Part shown: piece after piece, positions 1-8,568 of the stretch
Position numbering within the stretch: position 1 is the first letter of the stretch
Layout of the letters: each line of letters starts with the position of its first letter
NCBI GenBank assembly: GCA_964449995.1
Contig: CAYVBW010000006.1
Location: 1 to 40,961 of the forward strand
Direction of reading: 5' to 3'
From: CAYVBW01 sp964449995
GTDB taxonomy: Bacteria; Patescibacteriota; Microgenomatia; UBA1400; PJMF01
DNA length: 40,961 nt
The notes under the pieces: generated by a model
The model's input: the letters and a program-made list of their open reading frames with translations, nothing else
Told to the model about the DNA's origin: nothing
Database searches by the model: none
Made by a program: the position numbers and the translations under genes

Positions 1-16
1 AGCACTACCAAATTCT

Positions 17-2575
17 ATGAACCCTGAAAAACTTACCACAAAATCAGCTGAAGCTATCCAAGGCGCCATGGAGCTGTCAGCCCAGCTCAACCACCAAAAT
101 ATAAAGCCGCTTCATTTACTGTTGGTATTGGTTAAACAAGCAGACGGCATCGTACCCTCACTTCTGCAAAAGCTTGAAGCCCAACCCGATACAATCGAAC
201 AAAAAATAAAGTCTCAGCTACAATCAGAGCCAACTGTAAGTCAGGCATCTCAAGCATACCTTTCCAATGAACTCAACAAGGCTTTAGGTCAGGCAGAATC
301 CGAAGCAGGAAAGCTTGGAGATGAATTTATTAGCACCGAACATTTGTTCTTAGCTCTTTTGGACCTAAAAGAGGTTAAAAATATTATTTCTGTCAATAAA
401 AAAGAGGTGGTTAATGCTCTAGGAGAGATAAGAGGCGGTCAAAAGGTAACAGATCGTGATCCTGAGGATAAATATCAAGCTTTAGACAAATACACTCAGG
501 ATTTTACCCAGTTAGCTAGAGAGGGTAAAATTGATCCTGTTATAGGTCGCACTGAGGAAATTAGGCGCATCACTCAAATCCTCTCCAGAAGAACTAAAAA
601 TAATCCTGTCTTAGTAGGAGAGCCTGGCACTGGTAAAACTGCAATCGTAGAGGGTTTGGCTAAAAAAATTATTGACAATGACGTCCCTGATGCGCTTAAA
701 AATAAACGAATTTTAAATCTACAAATTGGTTCACTGTTAGCCGGCGCCAAATACCGTGGCGAGTTTGAAGATCGACTTAAGGCAGTTATTCAGGAAGTAG
801 AGCAGGCAGAAGGTGAGATTATTATGTTTGTGGATGAGCTGCACACCATCGTTGGAGCAGGCTCTGCCGAAGGTAGTACTGATGCTGGCAACATGCTCAA
901 ACCTGCACTGGCCCGTGGCACTCTGCGCATGATTGGTGCTACCACGCTTAGAGAGTATCGCAAATACATTGAAAAGGACGCCGCCCTTGAGCGCAGATTT
1001 CAACCAATAATGGTGGAAGAGCCGTCTTTACAAGAAGCGATTTCAATTCTAAGAGGCATCAAGGAAAAATATGAAGCCCACCATGGGGTTCGAATCCGTG
1101 ATGGAGCTATCATAGCAGCAGTCAAATTATCAGATCGATACATAAGCGACCGCTTTTTACCTGATAAGGCAATCGACTTAATGGATGAGGCTGCTGCTGC
1201 AATTAGAATTGAAATCGACAGTAAACCAACTCAAATTGATCAGCTAGAAAAACGAATCAGACAACTGGAAATAGAAAGGGAAGCTCTTAAAAAAGAAAAA
1301 GACAAGGCAAGTCAGGCTCGAATGAATGAGATAAAACAAGTTTTGGCTGAGTTAAAAGAGGAACACCAAGAGTTAAATTTACGCTGGCAAAATGAAAAAA
1401 AGATTCTAGATGAAGTTAAGGCTTTAAACAAACAACTGGATGATCTGCGCGAAGAAGCCAATAAAGCCGAACGAAACTATGATCTACAAAAAGCTGCTGA
1501 GATTAACTATGGCAAAATTCCGGAAATTGAAAAGTCTTTAAAAGAAAAACAGCAGCAGTTATCAAAAATTCAAACAGACAGTAAATTACTAAAAGAAGAG
1601 GTTGCGCAAGAAGATATAGCCCGCATTATAGCGCGCTGGACAGGCATTCCTGTTGAAAAAATGCTACAAACTGAAAAAGAAAAACTAACTCATCTGGAGG
1701 ATGAGCTGGCAAAAAGAGTTATCGGCCAGAAAGAAGCAATCCAAGCGGTCTCAAATGCTGTCCGACGCAATAGGGTAGGCTTGGGTAAAACCGATCGACC
1801 AATTGGTTCTTTTATTTTCTTGGGTCCCACCGGAGTCGGTAAAACCGAACTAGCTAAAACATTGGCAGAATTTTTATTTGACGATGAAAATAAAATGATC
1901 CGCATTGACATGAGTGAATATATGGAGCGACACTCTGTAGCTCGTTTAATTGGTTCACCCCCAGGATACGTAGGTTACGAAGAAGGAGGACAGTTAACTG
2001 AAGCAGTCCGCAGACATCCTTACAGCGTAATCCTCTTAGACGAAATTGAAAAAGCCCATTCTGAAGTCTTCAATATTCTGTTGCAGATTTTAGACGATGG
2101 AAGACTGACCGATTCCAAGGGCCGAACTGTAGACTTTAAAAATACAGTGATTATCATGACCTCTAACTTAGGTAGCAACTACATTGCTCAGCACACGGAT
2201 AATAGAAAAAAACAAGAGGAAGCTGTGTATCAAGAGCTCAAGGCAAAGTTCAAACCTGAGTTTTTAAATCGAATAGACGACACTATTATCTTCCAACCGC
2301 TTTCACAAGAACAAATTAAGCAAATTGTAAAACTACAAATCGATCAAATGTCACAACAGCTACAAGATCAAAAACTCAAGCTTTCTGTTACAGACAAGGC
2401 GATTGAGTACTTTGCTAAAACTGGCTTTGATCCAGTTTTTGGAGCCAGACCCATACGACGGCTACTTCAAAAGGAAATTTTAGATGTTTTGTCAATGAAG
2501 CTATTAAGTGGAGAAATAAAACCAAACAGCAAGGTTAAAATCGACTGTGACGAAAAAAGAATTGTTATTAAATAG
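17..2575 (+). CDS. clpB: ATP-dependent chaperone ClpB (Hsp100 disaggregase)
   Basis: This is a ClpB-type cytosolic disaggregase that threads aggregated proteins through a hexameric ring, normally together with DnaK. At 852 aa it has the usual family length. The order is an N-terminal Clp repeat domain (about 1-145), AAA+ domain 1 with Walker A GEPGTGKT at 201-208 and Walker B MFVDELH, a long Lys/Glu-rich coiled-coil M domain (about 410-520), and AAA+ domain 2 with Walker A GPTGVGKT at 603-610, followed by the C-terminal small domain. The complete M domain and the lack of a ClpP-binding IGF/L loop argue for ClpB over ClpA or ClpC. Only 16 bases precede the start, so a heat-shock operator such as CIRCE cannot be assessed. 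Confidence 0.96.
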   Translation: MNPEKLTTKSAEAIQGAMELSAQLNHQNIKPLHLLLVLVKQADGIVPSLLQKLEAQPDTIEQKIKSQLQSEPTVSQASQAYLSNELNKALGQAESEAGKLGDEFISTEHLFLALLDLKEVKNIISVNKKEVVNALGEIRGGQKVTDRDPEDKYQALDKYTQDFTQLAREGKIDPVIGRTEEIRRITQILSRRTKNNPVLVGEPGTGKTAIVEGLAKKIIDNDVPDALKNKRILNLQIGSLLAGAKYRGEFEDRLKAVIQEVEQAEGEIIMFVDELHTIVGAGSAEGSTDAGNMLKPALARGTLRMIGATTLREYRKYIEKDAALERRFQPIMVEEPSLQEAISILRGIKEKYEAHHGVRIRDGAIIAAVKLSDRYISDRFLPDKAIDLMDEAAAAIRIEIDSKPTQIDQLEKRIRQLEIEREALKKEKDKASQARMNEIKQVLAELKEEHQELNLRWQNEKKILDEVKALNKQLDDLREEANKAERNYDLQKAAEINYGKIPEIEKSLKEKQQQLSKIQTDSKLLKEEVAQEDIARIIARWTGIPVEKMLQTEKEKLTHLEDELAKRVIGQKEAIQAVSNAVRRNRVGLGKTDRPIGSFIFLGPTGVGKTELAKTLAEFLFDDENKMIRIDMSEYMERHSVARLIGSPPGYVGYEEGGQLTEAVRRHPYSVILLDEIEKAHSEVFNILLQILDDGRLTDSKGRTVDFKNTVIIMTSNLGSNYIAQHTDNRKKQEEAVYQELKAKFKPEFLNRIDDTIIFQPLSQEQIKQIVKLQIDQMSQQLQDQKLKLSVTDKAIEYFAKTGFDPVFGARPIRRLLQKEILDVLSMKLLSGEIKPNSKVKIDCDEKRIVIK

Positions 2576-2600
2576 ATATCAGAAATAATATAGCGCGAAA

Positions 2601-2614
2601 AGCACAGCTGTGCT
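2601..2614. repeat. 14-bp perfect palindrome upstream of tRNA-Ile
   Basis: The sequence AGCACAGCTGTGCT is a perfect inverted repeat without a loop. It abuts the -10-like hexamer of the tRNA-Ile gene. No T-run follows, so it does not look like an intrinsic terminator for clpB. It could be a protein-binding site, but no regulator is identified. Confidence 0.4.
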
Positions 2615-2619
2615 AAAAT
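2611..2619 (+). promoter_or_regulatory. Candidate extended -10 promoter for tRNA-Ile
   Basis: TGCTAAAAT matches an extended -10 element (TG-N-TAAAAT). No convincing -35 hexamer is seen 16-18 bases upstream. The predicted transcript start would lie about 35 bases before the tRNA. Confidence 0.4.
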
Positions 2620-2660
2620 CTAGTTCTGCCAACTCATCATAGAGAAAATAGTATGCATGA

Positions 2661-2734
2661 GGGTGACTAGCTCAGGTGGTTAGAGCGCAGTCCTGATAAG
2701 ACTGAGGTCCATGGTTCGAGTCCATGGTCACCCA
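2661..2734 (+). tRNA. tRNA-Ile (anticodon GAT)
   Basis: A full cloverleaf folds by eye. The acceptor pairs GGGTGAC with GTCACCC, the D-stem pairs GCTC with GAGC, the anticodon stem pairs CAGTC with GACTG, and the T-stem pairs CATGG with CCATG around TTCGAGT. The anticodon loop is CTGATAA with GAT at 2695-2697. The discriminator base is A, and CCA is not encoded (CAC follows). The rest of the 305-base gap between clpB and lon holds the two promoters and the palindrome listed here and nothing else I recognise. Confidence 0.96.
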
Positions 2735-2785
2735 CACCTCAAGACAATAACTCAAAAACTTCCTTACAGAAATAAAAAACTCAGG

Positions 2786-2814
2786 TTGAAATTTAGCAAT
2801 CAAACCCTTAGAAT
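2786..2814 (+). promoter_or_regulatory. Probable sigma-70-type promoter of lon
   Basis: TTGAAA (2786-2791) and TAGAAT (2809-2814) are separated by exactly 17 bases. The predicted start of transcription is near 2821, giving a leader of about 60 bases. An AGGA Shine-Dalgarno-like element sits just before the lon ATG. Confidence 0.6.
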
Positions 2815-2880
2815 GCTAATTTAACCTTCATTAATAAAAAGAAGAAGTTAGTTGAAAAATTAAGCAACCCAGGAAACTAA

Positions 2881-5412
2881 ATGTCAGATAAAAAAAACAA
2901 AAAAGATAAACCAGATTTAAACCAAAATATCAAAAGAAAAAGGTTTGATAGTTTGGATTCATTGCTCGAGGAAGAAAAGGTTAAAAAGATAACTCGACAT
3001 GAAAAGCTTAAAAAAATGCAAGACAAACAGCTTAAAAAAAATCTTCCCTCAAACAGTTTCTCTCTACCTGTTATTCCTCTTCGCAAGGGTGTTTTGTTTC
3101 CTAATACAGAGCTTGTTTTGACTTTTGGCCGGCCTTTTTCAATTCAAGCTATCAAAGAAGCTGCCCAAGAAAATAAATTAGTGGTCTTGGTCAGTCAAAA
3201 ACAGGCAAATGTTGATGAACCCACAGAAGATGATTTATACCAAGTAGGGGTTTTAGCTGTGATAGAGAGAACTTTAAAAACCGATGACAATTTAAATGCC
3301 CTTATGCGCGGAATTGGTAGAGTTAAAATTACCAATTATTTGCAGTTTAAACCCTACTTAAAAGCTCAGGTTACAAAATTGCAAGAAATCAGCGATGGAG
3401 ACAAAGAGGAAATGGCACTAGTCTCTCATTTAAAAAGAACTTTCCAACAGATTGTTCAAATGGGCAAACCTGTTGAATTTCTTAATTTTATTAAGTTAAT
3501 GAGCGGATCTGATGTTAATGAAATGGCAGATCAAATCTCAAGTACTCTCAACCTCAGCACAGCCCAAAAACAACAGTTACTGGAGGCTATAGATGTAAAA
3601 AATCGAATTAAGCTAATTATCAAACATCTTAATCATGAAATCAATGTTTTAGAAATTGAAAAAGATGTGGCTTATAAAACTCAAGAAAAATTTAATAAAA
3701 ACATGCGAGAAAGTGTTCTTAGAGAGAGACTAAAAACCATTAAAAAAGAGCTAGGTGAGTTTGACGAAGACAGCGATTTGGCTGAAAATTTTCAAGAAAA
3801 AATCAAAGATGCTGGCTTTCCTAAAACAGTTAAAGAAAAAGTAAATAAGGAAATTAATCGATTAAGTAGCATGTCTCCCAACAACCCCGAATCAGGCTAT
3901 ATTAGAACATGGCTGGAAACAATGTTTGATATTCCTTGGAAAAAGAGCTCTAGTAAAAAAATTGATATAAAAACCGCACAAAAAGTATTAGATAAAAATC
4001 ATTATGGTCTTGAGGACGTAAAAGAAAGAGTGTTGGAATACATTGCTGTACTACAGTTAAAAAAACAGCAAGTAAAACAGAAAAAAGGAAAGGGAGTAAC
4101 TAAGCAAGCAGATCTTCCAACCATATTATGTTTTGTTGGACCTCCGGGTGTTGGTAAAACTAGTATCGGCCGAGCCATTGCTGAAGCTTTGGGTAGAAAA
4201 TTTACCAAAATATCTTTAGGTGGTATTAGAGATGAAGCCCAAATAAGAGGGCACAGACGAACTTATGTTGGAGCTATGCCAGGTAGAATAATTAAAGGCA
4301 TTATTGACGCCAAAAGTAACAACCCTGTTTTTATTTTAGATGAGATTGATAAAATTGTTCAAGATTTTCATGGCGACCCTTCGGCTGCTTTACTTGAAGC
4401 CTTAGATCCTGAACAAAATAAAAACTTTGAAGATCACTACATCGATACTCCATTTGATTTATCTCAAGTCATTTTTATCACTACTGCTAACACTTTAGAT
4501 ACAATTCCACCTGCACTACGTGATAGGCTGGAGATAATTCGCTATCCTGGATATACTTTTGATGAAAAATTTAACATTGCTAAAAAACATCTTATGGAAA
4601 AAGTTCTTAAAGCCAACGGCCTTAAATCAAATGAGGTTAAATTCACAGATAGGGCAATAGAAAAAATAATTCAACGCTATACCAGAGAGGCTGGAGTTCG
4701 TGAACTTGAACGAAAACTTGGTAAAATCAGCCGCAAACTTGCTAAAGAATTAGTAGAAAAAAAGACAAAAACAACTGCTAAATCTAAAAAAATTAGTATT
4801 ACTCCAAAAAAAGTTCGTGATTTTCTAGGACCAGAAGAATATGACTTAACTTTAGCTGATGAAGATGATCAAGTTGGTGTCGCCACTGGTCTAGCTTGGA
4901 CCAGCGTTGGCGGAGATATTCTTTTTATCGAAGTTGCTCTAGCTCCTGGCAAAGGCAAAATTCACTTAACAGGCAAATTGGGTGAAGTAATGAAGGAATC
5001 AGCTCAAGCTGCCTTCACCTTTGTTAAAGCCCATGCTAAAGAACTTAATATTGATGAAGAGCAATTTGAAAAAACCGATGTTCATATTCACGTTCCAGAG
5101 GGAGCAGTACCCAAGGATGGACCTTCAGCTGGAATCAGCGTAGCTACTGCAATTGCCTCAGCTTATACTAACAAACCTGTCAAAAGAAAATTAGCTATGA
5201 CTGGAGAAATTACTCTACGGGGAAGAGTTTTGCGTATTGGTGGCTTAAAAGAAAAAGTAATTGCAGCCCACTTATCCGGAGTAAAACAAATCATTATTCC
5301 TAAAGAAAACAGAAGAAATCTGGAAGAGATCCCTGAAAAGATAAAAAAAGACATAAAATTCACCCCTGTTTCTCAAGCTACAGAAGTTTTATCTCTGGCA
5401 TTAAAAAAATAG
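2881..5412 (+). CDS. lon: ATP-dependent Lon protease
   Basis: This is the LonA-type serine protease of the cytosol, a hexamer that unfolds and degrades damaged and regulatory proteins. At 843 aa it is slightly longer than E. coli Lon because of a Lys-rich N-terminal extension of about 60 residues ahead of the LON substrate-binding domain (LPVIPLRKGVLFPN). The AAA+ module has Walker A GPPGVGKT at 420-427 and a Walker B ending FILDEIDK. The S16 protease domain carries the catalytic Ser749 in PKDGPSAG and Lys792 in GGLKEK, so the dyad is intact. ATG was chosen because AGGAAAC precedes it and a good promoter lies 67 bases upstream. It is probably monocistronic. Confidence 0.97.
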   Translation: MSDKKNKKDKPDLNQNIKRKRFDSLDSLLEEEKVKKITRHEKLKKMQDKQLKKNLPSNSFSLPVIPLRKGVLFPNTELVLTFGRPFSIQAIKEAAQENKLVVLVSQKQANVDEPTEDDLYQVGVLAVIERTLKTDDNLNALMRGIGRVKITNYLQFKPYLKAQVTKLQEISDGDKEEMALVSHLKRTFQQIVQMGKPVEFLNFIKLMSGSDVNEMADQISSTLNLSTAQKQQLLEAIDVKNRIKLIIKHLNHEINVLEIEKDVAYKTQEKFNKNMRESVLRERLKTIKKELGEFDEDSDLAENFQEKIKDAGFPKTVKEKVNKEINRLSSMSPNNPESGYIRTWLETMFDIPWKKSSSKKIDIKTAQKVLDKNHYGLEDVKERVLEYIAVLQLKKQQVKQKKGKGVTKQADLPTILCFVGPPGVGKTSIGRAIAEALGRKFTKISLGGIRDEAQIRGHRRTYVGAMPGRIIKGIIDAKSNNPVFILDEIDKIVQDFHGDPSAALLEALDPEQNKNFEDHYIDTPFDLSQVIFITTANTLDTIPPALRDRLEIIRYPGYTFDEKFNIAKKHLMEKVLKANGLKSNEVKFTDRAIEKIIQRYTREAGVRELERKLGKISRKLAKELVEKKTKTTAKSKKISITPKKVRDFLGPEEYDLTLADEDDQVGVATGLAWTSVGGDILFIEVALAPGKGKIHLTGKLGEVMKESAQAAFTFVKAHAKELNIDEEQFEKTDVHIHVPEGAVPKDGPSAGISVATAIASAYTNKPVKRKLAMTGEITLRGRVLRIGGLKEKVIAAHLSGVKQIIIPKENRRNLEEIPEKIKKDIKFTPVSQATEVLSLALKK

Positions 5413-5527
5413 TCAATATTTTTACTATTGAATATTTGCACATCACTAAGTGAGTTATGAGATAATAACTGTATTGTATTTATGCAATATATTACAATTA
5501 ATGACTAATTAGCGTTATGAGCTAGGT

Positions 5528-6430
5528 ATGAAGAAAAAAGTCTTTTATCTATTAGCCATTGTTTTCATTATTCTCATTGCTGCTGGCGTATACTTTATCA
5601 ATCCCTTTGCTAATAAAATAAAATCAGGTTTACAGGTCACGGTTCAAGATATTCCTGTTTCTTTATTTTTAAATGATCAGTATTTAGAAAAAGCTCCATA
5701 TATCAATAATCAAATTATGCCGGGCAACTATCAGCTAAGAATCGTCCCAGATGATCCTAATTTAGCTACTTATGAATTACCAATTACTCTTAATCAAGGC
5801 TTTCTCACAGTAGTTATCTGGAAACCTGGACCCACAGCCGATTCTTCGGGAGGAGTAGTTTATGAACTTGAGCCACTACCTGATAAAAAACAAACTGAAG
5901 TTTCAATTATTAGTAATCCGGATAGTGCTTTGGTAACCTTTGGAGATTACGGCGAACATTTTACACCCGTAGTCATAAAAGATGTTGAGCCCAAAGATCA
6001 TAGTTTTGAAATCAGCTTAGTCTCTTTTGACTCAAAAAGACACACTGTTAGGGTTATAGAAGGGCACAGATTAAATATTTTTGCCAAATTACCCAAAAGC
6101 ATTCGTGCTCAAGAAGGTGATAGTATTCTTTATGAGCAAAACGACAGTCTTGAAGACACTAGCTTATCTGCCAATCCCGCAATTAAGATTAATCCAACTA
6201 ATTTTTTTCAAGCTGGGATTGAGGTACTTAGAGTTAGAGAAACACCGGGTCTAAATAGCGAGCCTATAGGCTTTGTAACTGTTAATAATACCTACGAGTT
6301 TGTTGAGGAAAATGACAATTGGTATTTAATTGAATTCAAAGATCCAACTGACAATCAATTAAAACAAGGTTGGGTTAGTGGTGATTATGTTGAACTACTA
6401 AACGTTGAATCAGAAGAACTTTTAGAATAA
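5528..6430 (+). CDS. Membrane-anchored PEGA / SH3b-domain protein
   Basis: This 300-aa protein has an N-terminal hydrophobic segment (about residues 5-25) that acts as a signal anchor, so the rest is probably outside the membrane. Residues 30-110 and 120-190 look like two PEGA-type beta-sandwich repeats (GNYQLRIVPDD... and DHSFEISLVSF...). The C-terminal part, about 225-295, resembles a bacterial SH3 domain (LRVRETPGLNSEPIGFV...GWVSGDYVELL), which usually binds peptidoglycan. A cell-wall-associated structural or binding role is therefore inferred; no catalytic motif is seen. The stop codon lies inside the short AATAAATTCGCAAATTA motif shared with uvrD and femAB. The gene converges with the DUF2298 gene 20 bases away. 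Confidence 0.75.
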   Translation: MKKKVFYLLAIVFIILIAAGVYFINPFANKIKSGLQVTVQDIPVSLFLNDQYLEKAPYINNQIMPGNYQLRIVPDDPNLATYELPITLNQGFLTVVIWKPGPTADSSGGVVYELEPLPDKKQTEVSIISNPDSALVTFGDYGEHFTPVVIKDVEPKDHSFEISLVSFDSKRHTVRVIEGHRLNIFAKLPKSIRAQEGDSILYEQNDSLEDTSLSANPAIKINPTNFFQAGIEVLRVRETPGLNSEPIGFVTVNNTYEFVEENDNWYLIEFKDPTDNQLKQGWVSGDYVELLNVESEELLE

Positions 6431-6442
6431 ATTCGCAAATTA
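6426..6442 (+). repeat. Short copy of the AATAAATTCGCAAATTA motif
   Basis: This 17-base stretch is identical to the first 17 bases of the longer repeats at 20867 and 22096. It also lies on a stop codon, here providing the TAA of the PEGA/SH3b gene. The rest of the long repeat is absent here. Confidence 0.7.
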
Positions 6443-6450
6443 TCATTGAT

Positions 6451-8535
6451 TTAAAGTTTTAAAATATAGGTATCTCCAGCACGAAAAACTTCCTGACCCA
6501 AATCAGATAAGCCAGATTCGTCCAAAAATTGGTAAGCTTCTCTTTCCTTGCTACCAATAAAAATATATTTTAAATTATAGTTTTGTATAAGCTGTTGAGA
6601 ACTTAATAAATCAGGTTGCTCATACATTGCCCTAACCTCTTCTGTCCTTTGACCTGGAATATCAAAACTTCCTCTCCACAACCATTGATGGACTCTCCAG
6701 CCCAACACTGTAGGCAAACCTGTAAAGGTAGAAACTCTAGCATAAGTAGTGTAACTTTCGCCAACTGCCTCTAAAATAACAGGCCTTCCTTGAACATTAT
6801 TGCGTAACCAATCAATAGCTAAATAATCATCAGCCTCCTGTTCTTTTAACCAAGCCAAACCATTTAATCCCTGATAATTTTTTAGGTTTAAATAAAAGTC
6901 TCTGTACCCAAAAAATGCATAATAGCCAACAGACATAATAAAAACAACCAAAACGCCTTTAAATAAAAATTGTTGATAAACAGGCAGTTTTTTTTTGAAT
7001 CTTGTCCAAGCAATAAGGCTGGATAAAAAAGACGCTAAAAAAGTCATTAAAATAAAACTCTGAAAAGTAAGCTTGAACATCGTATTAGCTCTAGGATGAT
7101 TTGGGTAAATATCCTTAACATAAATTATTTCTGGTAAAGTGATTAAAATAAGGGAGACAATAGCCATGGCTAGTAAAAATATAGACTCTGGAGTTAACTT
7201 TTTTCTTTTTTTCAAAAATTTAAAAGCAATGGCGCCAGTAATAAATGAAACTAGTAAATGAGGACCCCATAAAACTACCAATTGCCAATAAGGAGACCTC
7301 TCTGTAACCACCTTGATTCCCTCAGAAATAGATTCAAAATTAAGTAGCCATGGACTTGTCGTCAACAGAGCTGTAATTAAGATAATCAGGGCACTAAAAA
7401 GCAAATGATAAAAAAGCTTATAATTAATCACAAGTATTATTGAGCTGATTATTACCATCAGCAAACCATAGACAAAAAAGTCCCAAGTACTTGTACTAAT
7501 AGCTATTCCCAGCAACAAACCAAGCACTGTTGCTTGGGGAAAATATTTTTGTTTAATAATTTGAGTTAATCTAACTTTTTTTACCCTAGTTTTAAGCAAA
7601 ACTTTTAGCCAAAGAAAAATGTTGAACAAAATAAATATCACTATGGGCAACCCCCAAACATGGGCATGCAAATCGCTAACTATATAACTGTACGCTGGAA
7701 ACTCATGAATTGTATTTTCAATAAAACGGGTGGCGTTGGGATACCAATAGCCTTCAAAGCTTTGATTTGTAAATAAATACCAAGTAGGATGACCGTTTCC
7801 TGAAAATGATAATAAAAAAACAGCAATTAAAGCAGCTTTTATTGCTGTTGATGTTCCCAACTTAGCTTTTTTTTGAGTAATTTTTTTTCCTCTTAAATCA
7901 AAAATTTCACTAACGAAATTATAAACAAAACTAAAAGCATTGATGGCCACTAGCCCCATAATCAAACCAAGTAATAAATTATAACTATAATCTACGCCAA
8001 TATTCCAAAATTGCGTAACAATTGCTCCCATAAAATGACCAAAGGTGTAATAGTTAATGTTAAATCCAGCCAACCACATATCCTGTGCCGGCAGGGTGGG
8101 GGAGCGCAAGTAGCCGGCTATAAATCCAACATCCATAAACTTCTCTAAGCCCTCAATAGCTGGATTAAAACCCCGAATGATTGGTAAAAAGAAGAAAAAA
8201 AACAAAAAAATAAACTCTTGGGTTAAAATTATTTTCCAATTGTTTTTCAAAAACTGCTTTACCTGATTTTGTCTTTGTTTGATAAACAAAATAGACCAAA
8301 CAGCTAATCCAAAAATAAATAAGTAGATAAAAATCTGCTGATTGACCGGTATTTTAAAATGACCCAGGAACCATATTGTTAAAGAAACAACCAACCAAGT
8401 AATCAAGCGACCAAAACCCCAGGCTGCATCCTTACTTTTCTGACCATAAAACCAAAAGCCAATAGCAAAACCAATTAATTGCCATAGCAGCAACAACATC
8501 CAACAAACAAAAATTAATGCTAAATCTGGAGTCAT
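6451..8535 (-). CDS. DUF2298 ('YYY') polytopic membrane protein, putative GT-C-like enzyme
   Basis: The 694-aa protein has about a dozen hydrophobic segments. It carries the INYYTFGHF motif and the ...PAYSYIVSDLHAHVWGLP motif, which I associate with the DUF2298 / Chlor_Arch_YYY family. A soluble C-terminal domain of about 120 residues (IDWLRNNVQGRPVILEAVGESY...) resembles the extracytoplasmic domain of GT-C glycosyltransferases. The biochemical activity of the family is not established to my knowledge; transfer of a sugar from a lipid carrier is inferred from the neighbouring glycosylation genes. The start is 33 bases from the divergent GT-C gene, leaving almost no room for separate promoters. 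Confidence 0.8.
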   Translation of the reverse strand: MTPDLALIFVCWMLLLLWQLIGFAIGFWFYGQKSKDAAWGFGRLITWLVVSLTIWFLGHFKIPVNQQIFIYLFIFGLAVWSILFIKQRQNQVKQFLKNNWKIILTQEFIFLFFFFFLPIIRGFNPAIEGLEKFMDVGFIAGYLRSPTLPAQDMWLAGFNINYYTFGHFMGAIVTQFWNIGVDYSYNLLLGLIMGLVAINAFSFVYNFVSEIFDLRGKKITQKKAKLGTSTAIKAALIAVFLLSFSGNGHPTWYLFTNQSFEGYWYPNATRFIENTIHEFPAYSYIVSDLHAHVWGLPIVIFILFNIFLWLKVLLKTRVKKVRLTQIIKQKYFPQATVLGLLLGIAISTSTWDFFVYGLLMVIISSIILVINYKLFYHLLFSALIILITALLTTSPWLLNFESISEGIKVVTERSPYWQLVVLWGPHLLVSFITGAIAFKFLKKRKKLTPESIFLLAMAIVSLILITLPEIIYVKDIYPNHPRANTMFKLTFQSFILMTFLASFLSSLIAWTRFKKKLPVYQQFLFKGVLVVFIMSVGYYAFFGYRDFYLNLKNYQGLNGLAWLKEQEADDYLAIDWLRNNVQGRPVILEAVGESYTTYARVSTFTGLPTVLGWRVHQWLWRGSFDIPGQRTEEVRAMYEQPDLLSSQQLIQNYNLKYIFIGSKEREAYQFLDESGLSDLGQEVFRAGDTYILKL

Positions 8536-8568
8536 AATAAGTTTATCAATTAGCAGGTCAATGCAAGA

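Noticed and set aside
737..1003. Minus-strand open frame of 88 codons inside clpB
   Set aside because: It is fully antisense to the conserved AAA+ domain 1 of clpB, has no family features and no ribosome-binding site.
5413..5431. Hairpin TCAATA/TATTGA after lon as a terminator
   Set aside because: The stem has only six mostly A-T pairs and no T-run follows.
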